Shown here: positions 21,544-31,525 of the stretch, piece after piece
Layout: every line of letters starts with the position of its first letter
Numbering within the stretch: the first letter of the stretch is position 1
From: Dactylorhiza incarnata
Taxonomy: Eukaryota > Streptophyta > Magnoliopsida > Asparagales > Orchidaceae
Reading direction: 5' to 3'
DNA length: 64,000 nucleotides
Assembly: GCA_033032865.1 (NCBI GenBank)
Contig: JAWHQI010000272.1
Coordinates: 496,001 to 560,000 of the forward strand
Notes under the pieces: model-generated
Databases searched by the model: none
The model's input: only the letters and a program-made list of their open reading frames with translations
Told to the model about the DNA's origin: nothing
Position numbers and translations under genes: made by a program

Positions 21544-22758
21544 TGTTGGAACATGGTCTTCCGCATCTCCTAGGTTTGAGAATAACAAAACCTATGTGTA
21601 TTTGATCTTGTGTGTTTAAGTGTGCAGGATAACAAAGCCCACATGACTCAGGGATTACATAAGAAGGTTGCCCCCAAAGTTGAGCCATCAAATCCAAATC
21701 TCCCACTAGCGCTGGTGGTAGTACTAGCGCGGGCGCTAGCTGTCGTTCGACAAACTATTAGCGGCGCTCGACGAAATGCTTAGAAATGCGTTCGACGAAA
21801 TTTCGCTCGACGAACTCTTAGCTGCATTCGACGAAATTCCGATCGACGAAATATTTGCTTAAGCATAGATGTTGGGAGTACTTATAGAAGGAGATAGCGC
21901 CAGGCGATATCCGATAGCGCAGGCGATAGCGAGGAGCACGGTAGGCAAGAAAGAATTGTTTCCTCGGATTGAAGATTCTGCCGCACAGAATGTATCCTAA
22001 TATGGGATAGCGCCGGCGGTACCACTAGCGCAGGCACTAGCGCTGAGGCTATAAAAAGGACTCCTCTTCTCTCATTTTAGACAGACATTACAGAGATCAG
22101 AGAGAGATAGAGTGCTAGAATTCCAGAGGCTACCTTGGCCGAAAGTTGATGTCCTACCAAAGTTCTGCAAACTTCTGAAGGAGAATCTCATCACGCCGGA
22201 TCCAAACGAAGTCCGCTTCTACAACGCTTATTCTACAGCGGATCTTCGTCTCCAACTTCAGAAGTTCATGAAGAGGGAGTTTTTTTTATTTATTTTCATT
22301 TCATATTTCTTGTAATCGGTTAGTGAAATCGCCTCGTGTTGGCGACTAGGTCTGGGTAGGACTTAGGGCGGAAACTCGTCTCGTGTTGGCGACTAGATCT
22401 AGGCTAGGTCTAAGGGGTGCTCGAGGCCATATCCGGGGAAGGGTTGGCTAGAGCGGCTTGAGGCCGAAACCGGGGAGGATAGGCTAGGGCCACCGGTTCG
22501 TGGGGATGCGAGTCGGGATAGAAAACAAAAAGAGTTTACTATTCATCGCCACCGATTTCTAGCGTTATAGAAGTCAACTTTTGTAAAACCTTATTTGATA
22601 TTAATAAAGCATGTCTCTACTTAATTTCAATTGTTTTACTTGACTTCTTATTGTGTTTATCTTGCATTATTACAAAGCTTTTCAAAATATCACTTAAGTT
22701 TTTGAAAACCCTTATTCACCCCCCCCCCCCCCCTCTAAGGGCGCCTACCGATCCAACA
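21544..22758 (+). repeat. Element B 5' LTR (1215 bp)
   Basis: The LTR carries GCGCTAG-type units (21712-21740, 21890-21930, 22009-22046) and five to six TTCGACGAA-like sites (21745-21858). The TATA box is CTATAAAAAG at 22049-22058. Near the end, a long C run (about 22718-22732) precedes the conserved TCTAAGGGCGCC and the terminal GATCCAACA. Confidence 0.95.
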
Positions 22759-22760
22759 AG

Positions 22761-22772
22761 TGGTATCAGAGC
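22761..22772 (+). other. Element B primer-binding site (Met-tRNA)
   Basis: TGGTATCAGAGC lies two bases after the LTR. Confidence 0.92.
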
Positions 22773-23945
22773 GAGGTTATTCCAATCGGCTTAACAACCG
22801 GGAATAATGGCATCTCATGATCTCGCTTTTCCGGAGGGTCAAGGGATTAGTCGACCACCTCTCTTTACTGGGTCAGATTTTAACTACTGGAAAAATCGAA
22901 TGATGTGTTTTCTTATGACCATGGATGTAGAAGTATGGAACATGGTAGAAGTTCGGTACTCTCCTCCTACAACTGTAGTGGGAGAGGCGACATTACTAAA
23001 ACCTAAAGATAAATGGGAAGATAACGATAAATTAAGGTGTAAAAATAATGCTAAAGCAATGAACGCTTTATATTGTGCTTTAATAGGACTGAGTTTAATA
23101 GAATTTATGCATACACAACTGCTTATGATATTTGGAATCAATTGGAAGTTACTCATGAAGGTACATCGCAGGTGAAAGATGCAAAGCTATTCCAACTAGA
23201 ATTTGAATATGAAAAATTCAGGATGGATACCGAAGAGGACATTAACTCGATGTACACTCGCTTCACCAAGATCGTCAACGCTTCAAAGGCACTCGGAAAG
23301 ACCTACTCAGACGGGGACTTGGTGAGGAAAATTCTTCGTTCCTTACCTCCAAGGTTCAATCCAAAGGTGACAGCCATCTCGGAGTCGCACAACTTAAGAA
23401 CGCTCCAGATCGAGAACCTTATTGAGAATCTCAAAACCCATGAGGTAGAACTCCAGATTCAACACAATGAATACAACAAAGAGCCAAAGAAAAAGGCGCT
23501 AGCACTAAAGTCAAAGAAGGAGAGCATCGAAGATGATGATGAAGATGAAGAAGGTCTCCTGGTGAAGAACTTTAGGAAGTTCATCAGGAATCCGGAAAGA
23601 AGGAACACATTCCGAAAATACTTCCAAAAGGATACTCGACGAACCGGATCTTCCTCTTCATCAAGGAAAGAAAAAGGAAGCGAAGATGAAGAAGAAAGAC
23701 CACCACCGGAGTGTTACCACTGCAGAAAGACCGGGAACATTCGGAGCCAGTGCCCGAAGTATCAAAAGGAGCAAAAAGAACAATACAAAGCAAAAGAGAA
23801 AAAGAAAGTACTGAAAGCCGCAACTTGGGATGATTCTTCCTCTGAAGAGTCAAGCGAGTCTGAATCAAGCAGCAAGGAGGAAGCAAACTTATGCTTAATG
23901 GCAAAAAGCAACGATGATGACACCAGTGTTCTTAGCGACACTGAG

Positions 23946-24734
23946 GTAACTCCTCCTACTTTCGAAGAACTCTATGATGAATTTGTTCTAACTTGCAAAT
24001 CCTATGATCAAAGTATAAAAGATAATATTATATTAAATCGTGAAAATGAATCTATTATCAAAGAAAATCACAAGCTCACAAAAAAATTGATCTCCCTTGA
24101 AAAGAGAAAGGTTTCATGTCAAGAGTGTGAATACTCTTTATTTAAGACAAAAGAACTTGAAGTTTCTCTTTCTAAGGCCCTCTCACAAAACAAAACTATT
24201 GCAAAAGAAAAGGGGGACTTCGAGAGAAAACTAAAAACCTCTCTTTTACAAATTGAAAATAACAAAAAAGGATTTGAAAATAAATGTGTTATGATTGTAC
24301 AAGAACAAACATTTCTTAAAAAACAAAATCATGACCTCAATATAGCCATAAAAAAATTCGGGATTGGTCAAAAATCCCTGGATATGATTTTGGGAAACCA
24401 ATGTTATGGTTCTGGAAAGTTTGGGGTCGGATATAAAAGTGAACCCTACCGCCCGGCGCTAGCCACTAATGCCGGCGGTAGCTCAAGTGTTAAAAAATCT
24501 TCTGTCTTTTCTAATGTTCAAACATCATCCAGCAAGAGCAACGTAGAAACTCAGAAAAGGGTCTCAACTCCCTTTATTTCGTGTGCTAATTGTCTTAAGT
24601 TTGGACACACGTCTAGCTCTTGCAGGAATATAAAACAACGATCGTCAATACAAATCTGGGTACCTAAGAAATCCACTTACTCTATGGGTGGTACCTCTTG
24701 GGTATCTGGATCTTTACTCTCATCTTCTCTCTAG
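23946..24734 (+). other. Element B: putative retained intron whose acceptor TAG is the gag stop codon
   Basis: Donor ACTGAG|GTAACT (23946) and acceptor pyrimidine tract TCATCTTCTCTCTAG (ending 24734) bound 789 bases, exactly 263 codons. Removing it joins GAG to ATT-TGC-AGG in frame with the protease, making one Gag-Pol frame without the stop. Copy D has the joined form: ...GAC ACT GAG | ATG TGC AGG CAG GCT. A second AG ten bases or less downstream (TTTGCAG) would lead to an early stop, so the CTAG acceptor is the productive one. Splicing is predicted, not shown. Confidence 0.55.
24446..24481 (+). other. GC-rich hairpin within the element B gag extension
   Basis: CTACCGCCCGGC and GCCGGCGGTAG pair around a short AT loop. 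Element A has the equivalent at 3192-3227. The same CTACCGCCGGCGCTAG motif is the repeated unit of the A and D LTRs. It lies about 250 bases before the putative splice acceptor. Confidence 0.55.
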
Positions 24735-24809
24735 ATTTGCAGGAAGGCTAAGGAAACGGAGGACGTGTGGTACTTGGACTCAAGCTGCTCCAAGCACATG
24801 ACGGTCAAC

Positions 24810-26538
24810 TGATGAGTCCCAAATATATACACATTTATGGACTCATCTGGGCCGATTTTCTAGTCTATGCACTTCACTTTAGACATGTTTTCACTCATAT
24901 TTGACACTCCATGCTAAGTGCACCTCTAGGCCCGTTTTTGGTGTTATTTCATGTTCTTCATTTTTAGTAGTTTTCATGGATTGTTAAGTGCCACTTTCAG
25001 TGGCTGGATTCGTGGTTGTGCTGGAACAGGAGTCATGCGGGTGTTCCCAGTACAATTCTGTACAGGAACACTGCGCACAATCACTGTTTCTATTGCGCAC
25101 GACCACTGGTCGTGCGCCGCTGATCGTGTGCACTTAACCCTATTTTTTGAGTTCTGTCTCGGACAGTGCGCACGACCACCAACGATATTGCGCACGACCA
25201 CCGGTCGTGCGCCGCTGTTCGTGCACACATAACATCAATTTTATGAGTTCTATTTCGACCAGTGCGCACGACCACCTACGATAGTGCGCACGACCACCGG
25301 TCGTGCACCACTGGTCGTGCGAACATGGTATTTTATAAATTTCTTACATTGCAGGCTCCACCCAGGCAGGCGCACGATCACAGGATTCCAGCGCGCACGA
25401 CCACTGGTCGTGCGCCAATGATCGTGTGCACTATTTATTCCAGCGCCTATAAATATTCCTGCTCGTGAATTAGGTTGATCTCTCCGCATTTTCTTCCGCC
25501 AGTCCACCGTTTCCTGCTCCAGAGTGACCGATTTCACCCCTCCATCGCCGCCCACCATCAGGAGGTGCTCCGGGCTTGTTCTTCACGCCATTCTTGAGCT
25601 GGAGCTTCCTCTCGGCCTCCTCCTTCATCCTAGAGCTTCAAGGAAGGTTTAGCCGCCATCGCCATCAAGCAACAGGAAGTTTGCAACCTCTACCGGATCG
25701 TGACACGAAGAAGACGGGCTCATTGGAGAGTAGTGACAGCTCTCTCTACCCCGGACGTAGTTGCGGACCGAGCTTAGACGCGAATTGACAACCCGGCGAT
25801 TCCAACCGTGAATCTACAACGAGACTTCGGATTCGGTCGATTTCTTGCCTTGTTCTTCTCTAATTGATGCGTTTGTAGCTAGATCTCTCATGTATTGATG
25901 ATGAACACTATGAATCGTGCTTGTAATCTTAATTTCATGTCTATGTGAAGTTATATTTTGTTCATATGTGTACGAGGTGCGCCACCATCCATCCTCCATC
26001 CCGCCGTCACGTTCGTGTGCCGCACTAGCAATTGCTAGTGGCGTGCTTGTCGACGAGGTGCTTGTCGACGAGGTGCTTGCGACCCTCATCTGTATGCCTA
26101 CTCTTCCATCTGCCTAGTGAAGTGTGGCATAGCGGCCTGTGTCATCCATCCTGCTTAACGAAGCAGCGCGCTCAAGGCCTGCATAGTTCTATTCCGTTTG
26201 CCTACTCGTACATCCGCCCTTGCGACGCAGCGCGCTCAAGGCCTGCCTAGCCTCCATCCCGCCAAGCGAAGCATTGCATAGCGGCATTGCATAGGAGTAG
26301 TTTAAGTTGTTTTCTTTTATTTTCCGCAAACCAAATCCCCCATTTCCGCATCCATCCGCTCGAAAGGACTTCAATCTCAAGTTCTTCCTCGATAATAAAC
26401 TCCACCTTACTGTGTTCCTTTGAGATCGATACTTGGGGATTCATTCTCATTTTATATTACTTGAACGATCGGTACACTGCCGTTTCGTGCCGCAGTCTTA
26501 CTACCGCCTATAGCGGTGTGCTAAGATTTGCGCCATCA
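24810..26538 (+). repeat. Element C 5' LTR (1729 bp) with long palindromes
   Basis: Between 25070 and 25430 it carries three 23-bp near-perfect palindromes: 25095-25117, 25190-25212 and 25393-25415. Each has arms GCGCACGACC / GGTCGTGCGC around a three-base centre. A truncated copy (25286-25306) and several half-sites are also present. The TATA box (CTATAAATAT, 25447-25456) follows directly, so the array is U3. Region 26040-26090 has a 15-bp unit TTGTCGACGAGGTGC once more than the 3' LTR. Confidence 0.92.
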
Positions 26539-26544
26539 AGTTTT

Positions 26545-26562
26545 TGGCGCTGTTGCCGGGGA
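26545..26562 (+). other. Element C primer-binding site (Tat/Athila type)
   Basis: TGGCGCTGTTGCCGGGGA lies six bases after the LTR. The sequence is characteristic for plant Tat/Athila-group gypsy elements (tRNA-Asp primed in Athila). Confidence 0.85.
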
Positions 26563-26754
26563 ACACAGTCGTGTAAGTTTTCTGGAGAGGGAGAACCTGA
26601 GAGAGAATCCCTTCCATTTGTAAATTGCATTCCTTTGTTTTATTTCCTCGTATTCTGTTTCCTATTTTTAATTAGGTTGCTTTAGTAATTTTTGTTAGGT
26701 GTAGTATTTTGCACAATAGCATTTTTATTTTTTGAATCGTATTATCTTCACACT

Positions 26755-27997
26755 ATGTGGGCACATCTCAATATCCGTTGTCGTTGGTGTAGAGATACCT
26801 CCCTCTCTAGTGATGAATGCCCTACGGAGAATAGTAGGCATAATTCGTATAGCCCAGCATATGGAGCACCGACTTCGTCTGGTACTCCATATGGTGCACG
26901 TAAGTCTTATGGCTACTGTGTTGAGCCTTTACCGTCATACTTCTTTTCGGCTTCAGCCCCCGCTGTGCCAAAGAAGCCCGCAAGGCAGTGCCGGTTTTGT
27001 CCGAGCACTGATCATGTACGTATTGAAGGACTGTGTCGAGTATCTTCGCCAATTGGACGAGGATGACGAGCCGGATATCCGGATCGTCCCAACTCCTAAC
27101 TCTGGCGGCACACCTTCAACATCCGGTTTTGTGTCTTTGCCACCTTCACATCTTGAAGGGTATGGCGTTGACACAGTCACTAGATGTGTGGCTGATCTGG
27201 GCACCGACATTGCTGAGCCTATTCTCCCAGTGCATCCACCACCCCTAGTGGATTCGATTCTTTGTGAGGAATCTGTGCTCGACTTTTATCCGAGCACTAT
27301 TCCTCTCCCTGTTGTGCATACTACATTCGTCTCTGACGACATTGTTGATGATGTGTCGCAAGAGGAGGCTGGTGACTTTTGTGTCATGCTTGTTCCTATG
27401 GAGGAGGACAACCTTCCAGGTGAAGAGGAGTTTTCCTCAGCACCGGTGGAGGAAGTCCAAATCTCTAGCTTGGCCACTGTTGATCCCGCCGAATCTTGTA
27501 GCATTGATGACAATGCAAACATTATTTTACTTCCCCAACCTGATGGGAGTGAGACCGGGATCACTCCCCCGATCGATTTTTATTCATGTTCTTCTTTTTT
27601 TTTATTTCTTGATCCCCTTTCTCTATCTGAGCCTGTGCAGGTTGAGTCTTCACAGGTACCCCAGGAGGACTTGGAGCATGATGCTCAAGTCAATGATGAG
27701 TGTATCCTCTCACGTGAGGAGGTTGATCCCCCCTCCGTAGAGGAAGCCCCACTCATTGCCTTCTCCTCCTACTGCCTCCCTGGAGATGATACCTTGCTGG
27801 GCAAGGATAGTTTTGGTGAGATGAGTGAGGACCAGGCCTCCTCCTCTTCTTACTTTCTTTTCCCTCTACCTGTGAAGAGCAGGTATTTATATTCGGGTAG
27901 AGGTGTGACTGTTCTTTCTCCGTATAGGTACCCGCTACCTACACGCATATTAGAACAGTTACTTGTCCACTTTTCTTTTCATAGGCCTATAAGCTAG
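26755..27997 (+). pseudogene. Element C Gag-like protein with two zinc-knuckle-type motifs and an acidic C-terminal part
   Basis: From ATG 26755 (MWAHLNIRCRWC) the frame has CRWCRDTSLSSDEC, a CX2CX9C pattern lacking the His of a normal zinc knuckle. It then has CRFCPSTDHV near 26990. A small indel near 27015-27025 moves the frame, and the second frame carries LKDCVEYL, which would complete CX2CX4HX4C. That second frame stays open to TAG 27997. It is highly acidic (many Asp/Glu/Pro/Ser), with no RT or integrase motif. I do not recognise the family. The likely role is RNA binding by a small Gag-like protein of a non-autonomous element; this is inference. An alternative ATG of the second frame (26732) only gives an unlikely N-terminus read in the wrong frame. 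Confidence 0.5.
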
Positions 27998-29769
27998 AAC
28001 TGTATAAAATCCGAATAAGTCATGCTGGGATGACAATAACCCAAGTAGTTATCTTACCTTTTCCTGCATTTCTTATTTCATCTTGTTTAGTTTAGTTAGT
28101 AGTATTCTTTTTTCAGTTTTCTATTTTCTTCTGTTTCTACGGAGCTGACCCCTGCAGGTATCTTTTCTGGATGGCGGATGCTGCGGCTCATTTTAGCTTA
28201 CACGCGTCTTCTGGTATGCTCACTTCTGAGCATTGGGTAATCTCTTTCCCTAGACTTCATTTTCAATTTTCATGGTTACATCATTTATGTCTATTGCTTA
28301 GATTTAGCCTGGGGGAGAGCCGCTATATGTTACCCACTGCACGTGCACATCTCATTTGCATACTAGAAGTATTTTAATTTCAGATATTTAGTTATGTTCA
28401 AGTGCATTGCACACCACTACACCCACTCGAGCGTGCACTTAGCTGTTGGCACGTCTTGAGCTGAACTCATTTCTTTTTGTGTGATTTGGAAAATCATTGT
28501 GCTGCCTTAGGATTATGAGGCGGAGTAAATTGTTGACTCCTGTAGTGCTCCTAGTCGAGTGCTCATGTCTCACATAGAAATTCGTGTAGATTCAATTTCT
28601 TTTTATGCTTTTAGTTTATATTTTTTTTCTATTAGCGTAAATATTGTTTACTACACTCAAAAATTGGTGAATCCAGTGTGAATCAAACGGTAGCATAGGG
28701 ATGTGTGTAGACGTTCTTTAGCCTCGTATTGCCCGAGTCGGGAGAAAGGATTATCTTTCTCGGTGGCTAAGAACTTGCCCCAAGCGATTCTTGAAGCATG
28801 GGTATACGGTTAGTCAATTGCGTGAATGTGATATAGGCCATCATTTTGGCCCGGTTGAGCCATTGTGCCCACTCCTATCGCTTTATCCTCGTCAGCCTAG
28901 TTGTGCCTACCCTTTCTTTTATTCAGCCCCACCGTTGTCTCACCAAAGCCTAAATGCCAATCCTAGTCGCACACCCAAATCTGAGCTTTAGCTGTTTATT
29001 ATTTTCATGAGTTGGGTTGTTGATTTGGTGATATGTTTGTGAAGATGTGGATGTGTTTTATTGTTTAGCTGCTGAAAATGATAAGAAAAGAAAAGAAGAA
29101 AATGAAAGAAAGAAAAAGAAAAGAAGAAAAAGATTTGAAAAGAAAAAGAAGAATGAAAAGTTTAATTAAAAAAAATCTGTTTGAGATTTATATTTGGGAG
29201 TAGGCGGTGCACACACCCATGCGTCTAAGTCTAAGTCTGGGGGTGTGGTGCATCCGCGTGTTTTTTCGCTACTTGGATAGTGTTATGCATTTGCTCATTT
29301 GGGTTTTTGTGTTCTAAGCCTTCATGTTTATATTTGTTTACCTCACCTAAACCCAAGCCTCATCTAAAACCTTAAGTCCTATTGATTCACGCATTTGAGT
29401 CAAACCAGTGTCGTGGAGAGAGTGCGAACGGGCAAGCTTATGGTCACCGACATTGATGGATTTCAATGGAGTTGTCCCGAGCCCCGATCTTTGGCAATGC
29501 TCGCCTCAGCGTACAGTTTACTTTCTTCCTATGTACGACCTTATGATTCACCGTGATTCACTTTTTGAGTAAATGTAATATATAAATACGCCCCTAAGAA
29601 AAGTATAAACTAATATGTATAATTAGAAATTTTATCTACTATATTTCTACGCACATGAGCATGCGACTTCGCATGGTACTCCGCTTGATAATTTCTTCGT
29701 CAGCTTATGTTTTTCCTGTCCGCGAGAGATGGTTTGCTCGGGACGCGCAAACAGTTAAGTCTGGGGGTG
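27998..29769 (+). other. Element C noncoding interior and polypurine tract
   Basis: No coding frame. It includes an A/G-rich low-complexity block (29075-29170) and a purine-tract-like AAGTCTGGGGGTGTG at 29228-29245. The real purine tract is AAGTCTGGGGGTG at about 29757-29769, directly before the 3' LTR. The repeated tract 540 bp upstream resembles a second priming site. Confidence 0.7.
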
Positions 29770-31525
29770 TGATGAGTCCCAAATATATACACATTTATGG
29801 ACTCATCTGGGCCGATTTTCTAGTCTATGCACTTCACTTTCGACATGTTTTCACTCATATTTGACACTCCATGCTAAGTGCACCTCTAGGCCCGTTTTTG
29901 GTGTTATTTCATGTTCTTCATTTTTAGTAGTTTTCATGGATTGTTAAGTGCCACTTTCAGTGGCTGGATTCGTGGTTGTGCTAGAACAGGAGTCGTGCGG
30001 GTGTTCCCAGTACAATTCTATACAGGAACACTGCGCACGGTCACTGTTTCTATTGCGCACGGTCACTGTTTCTATTGCGCACGACCACTGGTCGTGCGCC
30101 GCTGATCGTGTGCACTTACCCTATTTTTTGAGTTCTGTCTCGAACAGTGCGCACGACCACCAACGATATTGCGCACGACCACCGGTCGTGCGCCGCTGTT
30201 TGTGCGCACTTAACATCAATTTTATGAGTTCTGTTTCGACCAGTGTGCACAACCACCTATGATAGTGCGCACGACCACCTACGATAGTGCGCACGACCAC
30301 CGGTCGTGCACCACTAGTCGTGCGAACATGGTATTTTATAAATTTCTTACATTGCAGGCTCCACCAAGGCAGGCGCACGATCACAGGATTCCAGCGCGCA
30401 CGACCACTGGTCGTGCGCTAATGATCGTGCGCACTGTTTATTCCAGCGCCTATAAATATTCCTGCTCGCGAATTAGGTTGATCTATCCGCATTTTCTTCC
30501 GCCAGTCCGCCGTTTCCTGCTGCAGAGCTCCCGATTTTGCCCCTCCATCGCCGCCCACCATCGGGAGGTGCTCCGGGCTTGTTCTTCACGCCATTCTTGA
30601 GCCGGAGCTTCCTCTCGGCCTCCTCCTTCATCCTAGAGCTTCAAGGAAGGTTTAGCCGCCATCGCCATCAAGCAAGAGGAAGTTTGCAACCTCTACCGGA
30701 TCGTGACACGAAGAAGATGGACTCATTGGAGAGTAGTGACAGCTCTCTCTACCCCGGACGTAGTTGCGTACCGAGCTTGGACGCGGATTGACAACCCGGC
30801 GATTCCAACCGTGAATCTACAACGAGACTTCGGATTCGGTCGATTTCTTGCCTTGTTCTTCTCTTATTGATGCGTTTGTAGCTAGATCTCTCATGTATTG
30901 ATGATGAACACTATGAATCATGCTTGTAATCTTAATTTCATGTCTATGTGAAGTTATATTTTGTTCATATGTGTACGAGGTGCGCCACCATCCATCCACC
31001 ATCCCTCCGTCACATTCGTGTGCCGCACTAGCAATTGCTAGTGGCGTGCTTGTCGACGAGGTGCTTGCGACCCTCATCCGTATGCCTACTCTTCCATCCG
31101 CCTAGCAAAGTGTGGCATAGCGGCCCGTGTAATCCATCCCGCTTAACGAAGCAGCGCGCTCAAGGCCTATATAGTTCGATCTGTTTGCCTACTCGTCCAT
31201 CCGCCCTTGCGACGCAACGCACTCAAGGCCTGCCTAGTCTCCATCCCGCCAAGCGAAGCATTGCATAGCGGCATTGCATAGGAGTAGTTTAAGTTGTTTT
31301 CTTTTATTTTCCGCAAACCAAATCCCCCATTTCCGCATCCATCCACTCGAAAGGACTTCAATCTCAAGTCCTTCCTCGATAATAAACTCCACCTTACTGT
31401 GTTCCTTTGAGATCGATACTTGGGGATTCATTCCCATTTTATATTACTTGAACGATCGGTACACTGCTGTTTCGTCCCGCAGTCTTACTACCGCCTATAG
31501 CGGTGTGCTAAGAATTGCGTCATCA
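29770..31525 (+). repeat. Element C 3' LTR (1756 bp)
   Basis: Nearly the same as 24810-26538. The 23-bp palindromes are at 30077-30099, 30171-30193 and 30396-30418, with a partial one at 30289-30309. Compared with the 5' LTR it has one more copy of a 24-bp half-site unit (30030-30077) and of a 22-bp unit (30244-30290), and one fewer 15-bp TTGTCGACGAGGTGC unit near 31047. The TATA box is at 30450-30460. Confidence 0.92.

Larger units (their letters stand above)
22807..24734 (+). pseudogene. gag: Element B gag (long form, one frameshift)
   Basis: Starts MASHDLAFPEGQGISRPP at ATG 22807. A one-base loss near 23080 shifts the frame; the rest is open from there to TAG 24732-24734. Gag N-terminal region (to about 23480); Lys/Glu-rich basic region; zinc knuckle CYHCRKTGNIRSQC (about 23713-23754); Ser/Glu-rich acidic region (to 23940); then an extension with a long Lys/Glu heptad-like coiled coil (23985-24360) and a second zinc knuckle CANCLKFGHTSSSC near 24583-24624. 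Gag packages the RNA. The extension is present in A, absent from D, and has intron-type ends. The frame after the TAG continues straight into the protease, so only this codon separates gag from pol. Confidence 0.85.
24810..31525 (+). mobile_element. Element C: non-autonomous gypsy-like (Tat/Athila-type) LTR retrotransposon inside B
   Basis: LTRs 24810-26538 and 29770-31525 start TGATGAGTCCC and end CATCA. They are flanked by TCAAC (24805-24809) and GCAAC (31526-31530), a 5-bp target duplication with one change. The primer site is the TGGCGC(T)GTTGCCGGGGA type used by plant Tat/Athila gypsy elements, and the purine tract GGGGGTG lies before the 3' LTR. The 3.2-kb interior has one broken Gag-like frame and no protease, RT or integrase, so C must rely on enzymes from another element. 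Confidence 0.9.

Noticed and set aside
24732..24734. Stop-codon readthrough at the gag/pol TAG
   Set aside because: The following codons (ATT TGC) do not match known strong readthrough contexts, and element D shows a precise intron-like loss instead. Not excluded, only less likely.
24810..24820. TGATGAGTCCC at the start of element C LTRs looks like a hammerhead ribozyme core
   Set aside because: No matching GAAA box and closing stem nearby. It is the LTR end, cut exactly at TG.
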